Positions 17,314-26,522 of a DNA stretch of 64,000 nt are shown in pieces (positions within the stretch are counted from its first letter, which is position 1; each line of letters begins with the position of its first letter). The DNA lies in the NCBI GenBank assembly GCA_902363675.1, contig CABJAV010000009.1, positions 24,628 to 88,627 on the forward strand. The letters are read 5' to 3'. This DNA comes from Lachnospiraceae bacterium. GTDB lineage: Bacteria > Bacillota > Clostridia > Lachnospirales > Lachnospiraceae. The notes under the pieces are model-generated. The model saw nothing but the letters and a program-made list of their open reading frames with translations, was not told the DNA's origin and made no database searches. The position numbers and the translations under genes are program-made.

Positions 17314-17352
17314 AAAAAAACAGGGCCTTTGAAAAATTTTCCATCGGTCCTG
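17313..17352 (-). terminator. Terminator of the ATPase-SNF2-SWIM operon
   Basis: An imperfect CAGG-CC/GG-CCTG stem enclosing a GAAAA/TTTTC helix is followed by eight T on the minus strand. It ends the operon finishing at 17394 and abuts the ECF promoter of the next gene. Confidence 0.65.
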
Positions 17353-17393
17353 TGATTGAAATAATTTTCATCTTAATCAAAGCATTCCCATTG

Positions 17394-18131
17394 TTATGCC
17401 CTCCCAAATACACCAAACAGTTTCTGTGCCGCCTCTTCATCCTCCATAATTCTTGCACTTGGTTTCTGTGCGTTCTCAAGCATCCGTTCCACACGATTGG
17501 CAAGTGCCACATCCACAAACCGCCCGATCTCGATTCCACGCAATTCAAAAAACAATGCCGGATTTGTGTCAAGCCGTGCCCCCACACCATATAGTGCTGC
17601 TGCCACATGTTTGCACATCAATGCCCAGTCCGGACAGCTACATTGAAAACTAATCTCGCTTGGCTGTGGAAAAAGACCATCCTCTCCCTGAAACAGTTCT
17701 TTCATTTCATCCGGAAAATCACCGGACAGTAATCGTTCCAGAGTCTCAATCTTACCGCACCGTTCAAGAATCGCTTCACACTTTTTCTCTGTGAGCGGGC
17801 TGATACGGATTTCCACACGGTAGGGAGTTTTTCTGGTTCCCTGCACTCTTGCAATGATTTTTCCTTTCTGGATTTTCAAGTCGATTACTGTCCCGGTCCG
17901 CACATAGCGCTTCCCGCGCTCCAGCCGGCTCGCAAAATCTGCATAGCGCTCCAGATTGTCACACCATGCTTTGCCCCACCAGCTTTTTGCAATTGTCCTG
18001 CCGGAAATAACAACCGGCTCCAGCTTATTCCCCTTTCCCTTTTGCTTTTTTACACTCTCTTTTAAATTTTTCTTTAACAGAGATTCACTCGGCTGGGCAA
18101 ATGTCTGATCAATTTCCCAATATCTTCGCAT
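17394..18131 (-). CDS. SWIM zinc-finger protein
   Basis: A 245-residue cytosolic protein with the SWIM motif CSCPDWALMCKHVAA (CxC-x(n)-CxH) near residue 165, a zinc-binding fold linked to DNA or protein binding. It lies five bases after the SNF2 helicase, with its ribosome binding site inside the helicase stop region. SWIM-SNF2 gene pairs recur in Firmicutes and the two are thought to act together as a chromatin-remodeller-like or repair complex of unknown target. The C-terminal 60 residues are hydrophilic and unassigned. Confidence 0.85.
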   Translation of the reverse strand: MRRYWEIDQTFAQPSESLLKKNLKESVKKQKGKGNKLEPVVISGRTIAKSWWGKAWCDNLERYADFASRLERGKRYVRTGTVIDLKIQKGKIIARVQGTRKTPYRVEIRISPLTEKKCEAILERCGKIETLERLLSGDFPDEMKELFQGEDGLFPQPSEISFQCSCPDWALMCKHVAAALYGVGARLDTNPALFFELRGIEIGRFVDVALANRVERMLENAQKPSARIMEDEEAAQKLFGVFGRA

Positions 18132-18136
18132 ACTGT

Positions 18137-20710
18137 TTACTCCAATCTCAATAATGAGAACAATTCTTCGTTACTTAACTCCGTAATCCACTTTTCGGAA
18201 CCGCTTCCGATCACATTTTCCGCCAGTTCCTTTTTGGATTCCAGCATCGCATCTATTTTCTCCTCAATCGTTCCCTGAGAGACAAATTTATGTACGATCA
18301 CATCTTTTTTCTGCCCGATCCGGAATGCCCGGTCCGTTGCCTGATTTTCTACTGCCGGATTCCACCAGCGGTCAAAATGAATGACATGATTGGCTTTCGT
18401 CAGGTTCAGTCCCGTTCCCGCCGCTTTGACAGACAGTACAATAAACGGTACATAGGCTTCTCCCTGAAATGCATCCACAATCTCCGTCCGCTTCGCCACC
18501 GGTGTTCCTCCGTGCAGCACATAGCCCTTAGCATGAAAAACGGTCTCCAGATACGCTGCCAGATCGTCCGCAATCTCCTTAAACTGCGTAAAAACCAGCA
18601 CGCGCTCACGCTTTTCATAGATTGTCTCACAGATTTCTTTCAAAAGCTGAAATTTTCCGCTCTCTGATGGTGTATAGACATCCTGTCCCAGATACTGATC
18701 CGGATGGTTGCAGATCTGTTTTAACTTCATGATTGCCGTAAGCACAATCCCTTTTTTGGCAAACTGGGAAATGCTGTGTTCTGCCTCCATCTGCCGGACT
18801 TTCTGCTCCATATCCGAAACCACCTTGCGGTACAAAATGGTCTGTTTTCTGGTCAGCTGTGCAAAATCCGTCATTTCCACCTTTTCCGGAAGATCTGCAA
18901 TAACGGTCTTGTCCGTCTTGACACGACGGAGCATAAACGGGGTAATCATGGACTTTAACTTTGCATATCCCTGTGGATTTTCTTCCAGTCCTTTCGTAAA
19001 CTCATGGAACTCTTTGGATGTCCCAAGCAGACCATGATCTATAAAATCAAACAACGACCATAAATTGGTCAGGTCATTTTCAATCGGCGTGCCGGTCATG
19101 GCAATCCGCATCTGTGCCTGCAGTTTTTTGATTTCGCGTGTCTGTTTCGTGCCCGGATTTTTGATTGCCTGTGCCTCATCGAGAATCACGCAGTCCCACA
19201 TCGTTTCCTGAAATGCTTTGATGCGGGAAACCATGCCATATGTCGTTATCGTAAGGAATGCAGCCCCTGCATCAAATTCCTGTGCAAGCTGCGCAGATGT
19301 CTTTCCGTGAATAACCTGAATCGTCATATCGGGGACAAACTTTGCTGCCTCCTTCTGCCAGTTTCCGATCAGGGATGCCGGAACGACCAGAAGCGTTTTT
19401 GCACCTTTGTCTGATTTTCTCATTTTTTCGAGATAGCATAGAACCTGAAGTGTTTTTCCAAGTCCCATATCGTCTGCCAGGCATGCACCAAATCCCAGTT
19501 TCTGCATATAATTCAGCCACGTATACCCATCCTTCTGATATGGACGAAGCGTTGCATGAACGGTTTTCGGCACTGCTGCCGAACGGATACCGGATGGTTT
19601 TCGCAAATTGCGCAACATTTTGGAAAGCCATGCCCCGTTGGTCACAAGCGCACCTACATCTGCGGAAATCTTTTTTCCATTTCCGATTTCCATCTGCAAA
19701 GCTTCCCTCAGTGTGATGCTGGTGTCCATGCCATCCATGCGTTTCAGAAGTTCCCGCAGTTTTTTATGATTTACCTCTACCCACTTACCTTTGAGAAATG
19801 CCAGCCCCTCCGTCTGCGCCAGCAGAATTTCCACATCTTTTTTCGTAAGTGCCTCTCCGTCCACACACAGCTGTGGCTGCATCGAAATCAACGAATCAAA
19901 TCCTACCATGGCAGGTTTCTTTTCGCCCAGCCGGATTTCTACCGAACACTCCATTGCACGCTTTCTCCACCAGTTCGGAATCCGACAGAGAATCCCGGTC
20001 TGTTCGATTTTTTCCACATCACGCAGAAACTGATATGCCTCTTTCCCTGTAAAACGCAGAACATGGAACATCTCCCCGCTTTCTACCAGTTCTGCAATCA
20101 GATCCGACACCTCTGCCGCACGGTTCAGGCAGGACAACAATGCCAGCAGCTTATCTCTGTCATCCTGATATTCGGTCAGTGCGTATTTCAGCGGCATATG
20201 ATGCACGGCATGATCCTCTCCGAGCGAAGCATAGGTTGCCATAAAAACAAACGGATCTTCGCCATCTTTATTTTCTACCAGATGCAGAAAGATCCTCTCC
20301 GGTACATGCAGCTTCTGGTTCTGCTCTGTGAGATACAATTCCACACTGCCTTTATAACCTGAAATTTCCCTCTGAAAAATCTGCTCCAACTGCGAAAATA
20401 CTCCGGCAATCCACTTACGGTCAATATATTCTGCCCCGATCGCATAAGGAACTGACGAAAGCAGATGCTCAAGATGTTCCTCATCCGGCACCACATGCGT
20501 TGCTTCTCTTGTCAGTTCCAGTTCCGGCATTTCTGTAAGACACTGGAAAAATGCCTCTGACAGTTCATATAAAAACAACTCCGATGAAGACATTTCTTTT
20601 GACCGCCTGGAAAATCCCATGTGATATAAGGTTTCGTAGCGCTTCTCCAAAGTTTCTTTTTCCTGTGTGTCCGGGTAAAATCCGGTTGGGGTAAATATAT
20701 ACTGGTTCAT
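18137..20710 (-). CDS. SNF2-family DNA-dependent ATPase/helicase
   Basis: An 857-residue superfamily 2 translocase. The N-terminal 380 residues are the bacterial SNF2-associated region, followed by the two RecA-like lobes. Helicase motif I is DDMGLGKT near residue 415, motif II DEAQ near 510, motif III MTGTPIEN near 540, motif V VKAAGTGLNL near 770 and motif VI ATDRAFRIGQ near 800. It is complete. Its ATG overlaps the stop of the upstream AAA-ATPase/nuclease-like gene by four bases, and the SWIM gene follows directly, so the three are coexpressed. Confidence 0.93.
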   Translation of the reverse strand: MNQYIFTPTGFYPDTQEKETLEKRYETLYHMGFSRRSKEMSSSELFLYELSEAFFQCLTEMPELELTREATHVVPDEEHLEHLLSSVPYAIGAEYIDRKWIAGVFSQLEQIFQREISGYKGSVELYLTEQNQKLHVPERIFLHLVENKDGEDPFVFMATYASLGEDHAVHHMPLKYALTEYQDDRDKLLALLSCLNRAAEVSDLIAELVESGEMFHVLRFTGKEAYQFLRDVEKIEQTGILCRIPNWWRKRAMECSVEIRLGEKKPAMVGFDSLISMQPQLCVDGEALTKKDVEILLAQTEGLAFLKGKWVEVNHKKLRELLKRMDGMDTSITLREALQMEIGNGKKISADVGALVTNGAWLSKMLRNLRKPSGIRSAAVPKTVHATLRPYQKDGYTWLNYMQKLGFGACLADDMGLGKTLQVLCYLEKMRKSDKGAKTLLVVPASLIGNWQKEAAKFVPDMTIQVIHGKTSAQLAQEFDAGAAFLTITTYGMVSRIKAFQETMWDCVILDEAQAIKNPGTKQTREIKKLQAQMRIAMTGTPIENDLTNLWSLFDFIDHGLLGTSKEFHEFTKGLEENPQGYAKLKSMITPFMLRRVKTDKTVIADLPEKVEMTDFAQLTRKQTILYRKVVSDMEQKVRQMEAEHSISQFAKKGIVLTAIMKLKQICNHPDQYLGQDVYTPSESGKFQLLKEICETIYEKRERVLVFTQFKEIADDLAAYLETVFHAKGYVLHGGTPVAKRTEIVDAFQGEAYVPFIVLSVKAAGTGLNLTKANHVIHFDRWWNPAVENQATDRAFRIGQKKDVIVHKFVSQGTIEEKIDAMLESKKELAENVIGSGSEKWITELSNEELFSLLRLE

Positions 20711-22278
20711 TTTTCTATCGTCTCCGTTTCTATCCTGCAGGTATAAGTTTTTTCGGCTTTCCTGTAATTAATTCCGACCAGAAGCAACCTTCCATGATAA
20801 TCCTTGAATGCCTTGTCATACTTTTTCTCCCGGATCTGATCAAGTGCTGTCTGTGCAGACTGATCCCATTTTAATTCAACAATCATAGCAGGACTTTCGA
20901 CATGCTTTCTCGGAACAAACACCAGATCCGCAAACCCTTTTCCGCCTGCTACTTCCCGGTAAATCTCATGCGTTTTCTTTGCCGCATAGTATGCCAGTGA
21001 CAGTACACACGCCAGGGAATTTTCATCATTATATTTCAGAATGGAAATATTCTCTTCATGCACCCGCTGAATTTGTTGTGCAACATATTCTTCATCCCCA
21101 CGAAGTGTAGCTTCCATCAAATCCTCTGACCGCCGGATGGCCGCCATCACCGGTTCCCAGCCTCCGTCCTCGATACAATTAATAAACTCTTTCTGCACTT
21201 CCTGATTGGGAATGCAGACGGTCTGTGCGTAAAAATCGTATGTCAGATACCCCAGATGAACCAACAACGTGAGTACATCGTCCGCACTGGCAAACGTTGT
21301 CATGTCATTTTGGAATTTATCCGGATTTACCGGGATGTGTTCCCCGGCAATCAGCCGGGTGGTCAGTTCTTTTAACCCATACTGGTTCATTTGGATGTAT
21401 TTCTTTAATGCCTCATACGTCTCTGTTTTTGTCCAGTAGCTGTCATAGTCATGACCAAGCATTGACATGACAACAGAACGTGGATTGTAAATCTGCACAC
21501 CCTTTAAATCATAGCCATCATACCACTGTTTCGTCTTGTCGTATGGCATATCGTACTGCTGGCAGAGTTCCTGCACTTCAGATTCTGTGAAACCGGTAAA
21601 CTCTGCCAGTTCGCGCTGGTTGGTCATGGAGTATTCGTCGAACATGTTCAGGGCGGAATGTTCGCCGTATTTTTTAATTTGGAGGATGCCGGTCATGTAG
21701 GCAAGCACACAGTAAGGCTGATTTTTTAGCAAATCCCTGAGAAAGTTGAGATACTTTTTCTGCGCCTGCGCATCCATCGGGTTCACCCGAAAAATACAAT
21801 CCCATTCATCAATCACGAAAACAAAATAGCTCCGCGTCTGGGAATAGATTTCTTCCAGAACCGATACCAGATCTTCCTCATAATATGTGACCTGTGGAAA
21901 CTCCCTTTTCAGCTCCCGTACCACTTTTCTGGAAATCAGTTCCATCATTTCCTCCACGGATTCTGTCCGCCCAAGAAACTGCTGCATATTCAGATGAATC
22001 GCATTGTATTGATTCAGATGCTTTTTAAAATCAGGATCTTTTGCAATTTTAAAGGGTTTAAACAATTCATAGGAATCATCCCCTTTTCCATAATATGCCA
22101 CCAGCATATTTGCCGCCATGGATTTTCCGAAACGGCGGGGACGGCTGACGCAGATGTTCTGATGCTCCGATTTTAAATTCTGGTTTGTGAAAGCAAGAAG
22201 CATTGTCTTGTCTACATATATTTTTGAATTTACCGCTCTTTTAAATTCTTCATTTCCAGGATTTACATAAATTCCCAT
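20707..22278 (-). CDS. AAA-ATPase-like protein with C-terminal PD-(D/E)XK nuclease domain
   Basis: A 523-residue member of the AAA-ATPase-like/DUF1703 family common in Lachnospiraceae and Bacteroides. The Walker A-like loop is RPRRFGKS near residue 50, and Walker B is IDEWD near 160. The C-terminal domain carries the nuclease-like signature ADLVF ... IVELKW, with the ExK pair intact. The start is the ATG at 22278, because GGAG lies nine bases upstream; the longer frame begins with a TTG before that signal. It overlaps the SNF2 gene by ATGA. The biological role of the family is not known. Confidence 0.85.
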   Translation of the reverse strand: MGIYVNPGNEEFKRAVNSKIYVDKTMLLAFTNQNLKSEHQNICVSRPRRFGKSMAANMLVAYYGKGDDSYELFKPFKIAKDPDFKKHLNQYNAIHLNMQQFLGRTESVEEMMELISRKVVRELKREFPQVTYYEEDLVSVLEEIYSQTRSYFVFVIDEWDCIFRVNPMDAQAQKKYLNFLRDLLKNQPYCVLAYMTGILQIKKYGEHSALNMFDEYSMTNQRELAEFTGFTESEVQELCQQYDMPYDKTKQWYDGYDLKGVQIYNPRSVVMSMLGHDYDSYWTKTETYEALKKYIQMNQYGLKELTTRLIAGEHIPVNPDKFQNDMTTFASADDVLTLLVHLGYLTYDFYAQTVCIPNQEVQKEFINCIEDGGWEPVMAAIRRSEDLMEATLRGDEEYVAQQIQRVHEENISILKYNDENSLACVLSLAYYAAKKTHEIYREVAGGKGFADLVFVPRKHVESPAMIVELKWDQSAQTALDQIREKKYDKAFKDYHGRLLLVGINYRKAEKTYTCRIETETIEK

Positions 22279-22299
22279 CTGCGTTTTCTCCAATAAATA

Positions 22300-22335
22300 A
22301 TAAGCTATGAATAGTATACTCTATCCATAGCTTAT
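22300..22335 (-). other. Long hairpin between VWA gene and ATPase operon
   Basis: A 15-bp stem with one wobble pair and a six-base loop lies just upstream of the ATPase gene. The sequence TATACT (22313-22318) near the tip, with TTTTCA 17 bases upstream, could be a promoter. The hairpin may equally end the upstream VWA transcript. Confidence 0.4.
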
Positions 22336-22361
22336 TGAAAAGTACGCATTTAAAAACGCAA

Positions 22362-24665
22362 TTAGTATTCGTTCTGCAATCTCTTATAAATCTTTTTCAT
22401 AATATCTTTGTATCGTGTGGAATCCGCGCTTTCACCCACCTGCTGGTTTACTTCCGCTTTAAAATCCGAATAATCCGTGCATCCACTGTTATAATATGCA
22501 TCGTATCCAATGTTATAAAACAGCTCATAACGGTAATTGTGCAATGCCATAAGGTTCTTATATAAAGTAGCATTCTTCTTCATTTTCTTTACCGCGCCGT
22601 TCATATCCTTGGTTCCGTTTTTCGTAATGACACCCAGCTTTTTCATTTGTGCAAGAACCTCTTCATTTCCGAACTTGTAATCATTCTTTGCATAATAAAT
22701 ATTGATAATGGTCTGAACATCCTGCACGCTTGTAATATTTTCCAATTCATACTGGGACAGATATTTCTTCTTGGTATAAAAAGCAGCCAGATCAGAGGCA
22801 CTGAATTCACTGCCATCTCCATATGCATCTGCTAACACTTCTGCATCGATTGCGCTCTGGAAACGGATCACATCCGCACCGTCATTGCTCTCGCCATATA
22901 CATAGACCTGACGGTTATCTTTGTTTTTCAATTCACTGCTGTAATTGATCTGATAAATACTTTTCTGCTGTTCATAAATCTGCTCATAAATATCATACAG
23001 TTCGGAAACATCATAAATATTGTGATAAAATCCGCCAGTGGATTCTGCGATATTGCGCAGCACACCATCTTCTACATCATCACCGATTCCAATGATATAC
23101 ACCGGAATCTGATACGTATTTGCAATGTTAATAACATCATCTTCATCATAATCATAACCGGAACCATATGGTACGTTCATACCATCCGTAAAAGCCACAA
23201 CACAACGGGAACCGGTCGCTGTCGCTGTGTACAAAACAGACGAATACAGAGACTGATATAAAGAAGTAAGTCCTTCACACTCCAGGTTGTTGATTGCCGT
23301 CTCCACCGAATTCTTGTCCGTTGTAAAAGTCAGTTCTCTAGAATATATGGATGAGATTGTAGATAATCCCAGATTCGTATCATCCTCCGTTGCCTCTGTG
23401 AACTGGTTCAGACAATCCTGCATAGAACCAAACTGCCAGCTCATACTGTCACTGATATCTGCTACAAGATCAATGGACATATTTCCTTCGATCTGCTTTA
23501 CATCCGAAATTGAACATTTAACCCATTCATCCGAATCATCTTTTTTCTCATAGATCACAAATGAATCCTTGTTCCAGCTCTCATCTTTGTTGTCACTGTT
23601 CACATACAGATTGATCTGCTTGTCCTGTGACACATCCACCTGATCATAATTTAAAATATTTCCAGGGGTTGTAAATTTATAGTCCAGACTCTGGTAGTTA
23701 TCATACTCCTGCTTCTCCTCTTTGAAGTTTCCTGCATTGTAAGCACTCCTCACTTTCTCGGCACTCTGTCCAAGCAGAAATTCCTCACAGGAATAGACAT
23801 CATCCGCACCGTCTTCAACATAAGACAGCATGTTGTCTCCCTCTGTCTTATTGTAGTCAATAATCTCATCCACGAGCTTGCTAAAAGCCTCTGTCTCTTT
23901 CCGGCTCTCATGTTCATCGAAATCCTTGAGAGCACTCTCGCAGTCCGCCTTTGCCTCATTGTACTTATCTTCATAATCACCAAGAAAATACTTGCTGTCT
24001 TTCTCCATCTTAGCTGTTGCTTCTTCGTATGCCTTCTGATACTTTGCAACTTTTGCATTCAATGCAGAAATTTCATCGCTCAGCTGCTGCATTTTTTCTC
24101 TCTGACTTCCAGTCTTCCAAAATTTAAAGCCGGAAATAATGCTTTTGGCATCGTCCATGTCCTGCTCATATTCACTCTCGTATTTTCCGAGTGACATATA
24201 TGCAGCACATTCCTTCTCAAAAGCCGCAACATAATTCTTAAAACCGTTGATACGGACCACACCAACGACACCTACGATAAGGACTACTGCAAGGACCGCA
24301 GCGATTGGGATAAAGATTTTCTTATTGAGTCCCTTTTTCTTTGCCGGGACTGGTGTGTTGTTAACCATGTTGTTTTGCGTATTATTTGGCATATTATTCG
24401 GCACATTGTAGCCTGCATAATTGCCCGGATCATTTACCACATTATTTGCGGCATTGTTTGTGACATTCTCTGTTGGAGCGGTCTCACTCTGTTCCGGTTC
24501 CCGGGCAGCTACGTTCTGTTCCTGTACTGCTTCCGGTTCTGGTGCAGCTACGTTCTGCTCCTGTGCTGCTTCCGGTTCTGGCGCAGCTGGCAGCCGGGTT
24601 CCGCAGCCTGCACAGAATAAACTGTCATCGGAATTTTCCATTCCACAAGTCAAACATTTTTTCAT
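22362..24665 (-). CDS. Zinc-ribbon, membrane-anchored von Willebrand factor A domain protein
   Basis: A 767-residue protein. It starts with a zinc ribbon (CLTCG ... CAGCG, residues 4-24) and then near-repeats of A-P-E-P-E-A-x-Q-E-Q-N-V-A, Asn-rich spacer residues, and one membrane helix near residue 128. A coiled-coil stretch follows and a VWA domain near 400-590 with the MIDAS motif DISDSMS and the downstream FTDGMN. The likely topology is zinc ribbon inside, VWA outside, which suits metal-dependent ligand binding at the surface. The start is the ATG at 24665, which has AAAGGAG seven bases upstream; an upstream frame extension is not supported. Confidence 0.82.
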   Translation of the reverse strand: MKKCLTCGMENSDDSLFCAGCGTRLPAAPEPEAAQEQNVAAPEPEAVQEQNVAAREPEQSETAPTENVTNNAANNVVNDPGNYAGYNVPNNMPNNTQNNMVNNTPVPAKKKGLNKKIFIPIAAVLAVVLIVGVVGVVRINGFKNYVAAFEKECAAYMSLGKYESEYEQDMDDAKSIISGFKFWKTGSQREKMQQLSDEISALNAKVAKYQKAYEEATAKMEKDSKYFLGDYEDKYNEAKADCESALKDFDEHESRKETEAFSKLVDEIIDYNKTEGDNMLSYVEDGADDVYSCEEFLLGQSAEKVRSAYNAGNFKEEKQEYDNYQSLDYKFTTPGNILNYDQVDVSQDKQINLYVNSDNKDESWNKDSFVIYEKKDDSDEWVKCSISDVKQIEGNMSIDLVADISDSMSWQFGSMQDCLNQFTEATEDDTNLGLSTISSIYSRELTFTTDKNSVETAINNLECEGLTSLYQSLYSSVLYTATATGSRCVVAFTDGMNVPYGSGYDYDEDDVINIANTYQIPVYIIGIGDDVEDGVLRNIAESTGGFYHNIYDVSELYDIYEQIYEQQKSIYQINYSSELKNKDNRQVYVYGESNDGADVIRFQSAIDAEVLADAYGDGSEFSASDLAAFYTKKKYLSQYELENITSVQDVQTIINIYYAKNDYKFGNEEVLAQMKKLGVITKNGTKDMNGAVKKMKKNATLYKNLMALHNYRYELFYNIGYDAYYNSGCTDYSDFKAEVNQQVGESADSTRYKDIMKKIYKRLQNEY

Positions 24666-24741
24666 CTGTAACTCCTTTTCTGTATCTGCGTACCAATGCA
24701 CCATTTATAAATGCTGTACTAGTACTAAAGTTCCATAAATA

Positions 24742-24770
24742 ATACTACACCTATGATGAGCATATTTCAA
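24742..24770 (-). promoter_or_regulatory. Candidate promoter of VWA gene
   Basis: On the minus strand, TTGAAA (24765-24770) and TAGTAT (24742-24747) are 17 bases apart, about 75 bases before the VWA start codon. The -10 matches only four of six consensus bases. Confidence 0.4.
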
Positions 24771-24843
24771 CGACTAATATAGCGCCACTGTTTGCTGTAT
24801 TAAAAATTCCATATGTTTCAAAAATGTCTCGACATAACGCAAC

Positions 24844-24874
24844 ATAAATGCTATAATGCGCCCATAGCATTTAT
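24844..24874. repeat. Perfect 11-bp inverted repeat
   Basis: ATAAATGCTAT and ATAGCATTTAT are separated by nine bases in the divergent intergenic region. It could be an operator or a terminator-like hairpin; there is no adjacent T-run long enough to call it a terminator. Confidence 0.55.
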
Positions 24875-25045
24875 TTATGTAGTTCTATGATTACATGTTC
24901 AAAATGTTTCATATGCTTGGGTATATCGCCCGCATTACCAATCAATTTTTAAAATTTAATAACTTACTTTAAATTATTTTCAGGTCACAAAAGACTGTTA
25001 AATCAGCTCTTTTTGATATATACTTAAGGAAAGGTAACATACCAC

Positions 25046-25984
25046 ATGGGGAAAACCAAAGATGTAACTACAGAAACAACCAAAGAAGTCCATGGCACTA
25101 TCTTTGACGATGTATTTCGAACCATCGCCCAGAAGATGCCATTCCTTCTCATTCCGCTGATCAATGAAGTGTTTCAGACGAATTATCCGGAAGATATCCA
25201 CTTTCAACAATTGCGGAATGAACACTATGAAAAGCTTGGAAAAATCATCACCGATTCCATTCTCCAGATTGAAGACTGCACTTATCATCTTGAATGTCAG
25301 TCCTCACTCGACGGACGAATGGTAATCCGGATGTTTGAATACGATTTTTCCATAGCACTGGAACTTGCACAGAAAAACAATGAAACTTTTGAAATCGAAT
25401 TTCCGCAATCATGTGTTCTGTATATTCGAAATCACCGGGAGCATAGTCTTCCTGATTACCACGAAGCAATCGTAAAATTTGCAGACGGTCAACAGATACT
25501 CTATCGTGTGCCAATCCTGCGGGCACAAAACTATACTGTGGATTCGATATTCGAAAAACAACTGTTAATACTTCTTCCATATCACATTCTACGGTATGAA
25601 AGTTACCTGAAAAATTCGGGTAGTAACACAAAAAAGCTGGAGCAATTATTAACGGACTATCAAAAAATCAGTGATGCGTTAGAGCAATGTACGGATGATA
25701 AGAAATCAGCTCTTTACATCGATATCATTATACTTATCGAAAAGATTGCAGATCATATCATTCCAAAAGACAATGTAAAAGTTAGAGAGAGGCTAGGTGA
25801 TCTTATGGGCGGTAAAATTTTACAACTTGAATCAGAACGATTACGCGAGGAAGGACAAAAGACTGAACGAATTCGTGCAATTCAAAATATGATTTCGCTT
25901 GGGTTAACAAAAGAAAAGATTCTCACAAAATATTCCGAAGAAGAATATGAAGAAGCTGTAAAAACTATGCTTGTGGAAGCATAA
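25046..25984 (+). CDS. Rpn-like PD-(D/E)XK nuclease family protein
   Basis: A 312-residue protein of the broad Rpn/'PD-(D/E)XK nuclease family transposase' group often found in many copies in Lachnospiraceae genomes. Near residues 70-85 are the core acidic residues (TDSILQI, then HLECQSS, the E-x-Q form of the ExK pair). A C-terminal helical region from about residue 240 ends in the EEYEEAVKTML repeat-like tail that is typical. Family members promote RecA-independent recombination in E. coli; whether this one does is unknown. GGAAAGG precedes the ATG. It is the only full plus-strand gene in the accessory part. Confidence 0.8.
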   Translation: MGKTKDVTTETTKEVHGTIFDDVFRTIAQKMPFLLIPLINEVFQTNYPEDIHFQQLRNEHYEKLGKIITDSILQIEDCTYHLECQSSLDGRMVIRMFEYDFSIALELAQKNNETFEIEFPQSCVLYIRNHREHSLPDYHEAIVKFADGQQILYRVPILRAQNYTVDSIFEKQLLILLPYHILRYESYLKNSGSNTKKLEQLLTDYQKISDALEQCTDDKKSALYIDIIILIEKIADHIIPKDNVKVRERLGDLMGGKILQLESERLREEGQKTERIRAIQNMISLGLTKEKILTKYSEEEYEEAVKTMLVEA

Positions 25985-26053
25985 TAGGAATAAGTCATGA
26001 TAATCACCCTTTTTAAAAAGGAGTGGTTACCATGGCTTTACATTTTCCAAAGC

Positions 26054-26353
26054 TTATTGCAACGTCTCTAATTCCAGCAAATCTTCCGGTTTGCGCACAA
26101 GCGAAAATGCAGGTTGTGGGAGTTTTTCATCCGGTGTCCTCTCCCAGATTACTCTCTGTGCCAGTTCTACCCCGGACAATCCAGCTACTACCGAACAATT
26201 TCCTTTTTCGAACCGATGCACATATGCTGAGGTCAGAAACATGCGATAAAATTCTTGCACATCTATCCTACATCCATTTACTGCATAATCAAACATCCAT
26301 GCCAAAGTCATCTGCGCTTTTCCAAGATAAATTTCATCGTATGCGTGAATCAT
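26054..26353 (-). CDS. Small hypothetical protein
   Basis: A 99-residue product with the look of a recurring clostridial small protein family (YDEIYL at the start, a MFDYAV segment, then SGVELAQRVI), often seen near DUF3791 and DUF3990 genes. I cannot name a function. GAAGGCGG lies just before the ATG, and the gene overlaps the upstream fragment by 20 bases. It lies at the boundary between the Rpn-like gene and the glycan genes. Confidence 0.5.
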   Translation of the reverse strand: MIHAYDEIYLGKAQMTLAWMFDYAVNGCRIDVQEFYRMFLTSAYVHRFEKGNCSVVAGLSGVELAQRVIWERTPDEKLPQPAFSLVRKPEDLLELETLQ

Positions 26354-26519
26354 CCGCCTTCATCTCCTCGTCCAATATTTGCAACATATAAATATCTCCC
26401 GGTTTTCTTGGTTCCTTCCTGATTTTCTGATACTGCCCATTCTTTGACAAGGTCCAGATTCTGCGTACAATAAAATCCGCTTCTGTAATCATTGTAGCGT
26501 TTTCCTGCACCATACACAA
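26334..26519 (-). pseudogene. Possible truncated remnant at island edge
   Basis: A 61-codon open frame begins only with TTG or an unsupported ATG, and starts four bases after the stop of the SDR gene. It lacks a convincing ribosome binding site and looks like the 3' end of a longer gene whose 5' part was replaced by the glycan genes. It overlaps the next small gene. Without a homology search I cannot tell a remnant from chance coding. Confidence 0.3.
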
Positions 26520-26522
26520 AAT

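Larger units (their letters stand above)
24666..25045. other. 380-base divergent intergenic region
   Basis: No gene is seen. The region separates the minus-strand VWA gene from the plus-strand Rpn-like gene. It holds the probable VWA promoter (24742-24770), a perfect 10-bp palindrome GTACTAGTAC (24716-24725) just downstream of that promoter, and an 11-bp perfect inverted repeat (24844-24874). The rest is AT-rich without a convincing plus-strand promoter. Confidence 0.6.

Noticed and set aside
24844..24874. Terminal inverted repeat of a mobile element
   Set aside because: Only one copy pair is seen at one place, with no matching copy at the other side of the Rpn-like gene and no target duplication.
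26002..26030. Terminator of the Rpn-like gene
   Set aside because: The inverted repeat is imperfect with almost no loop and has no T-run on the plus strand.
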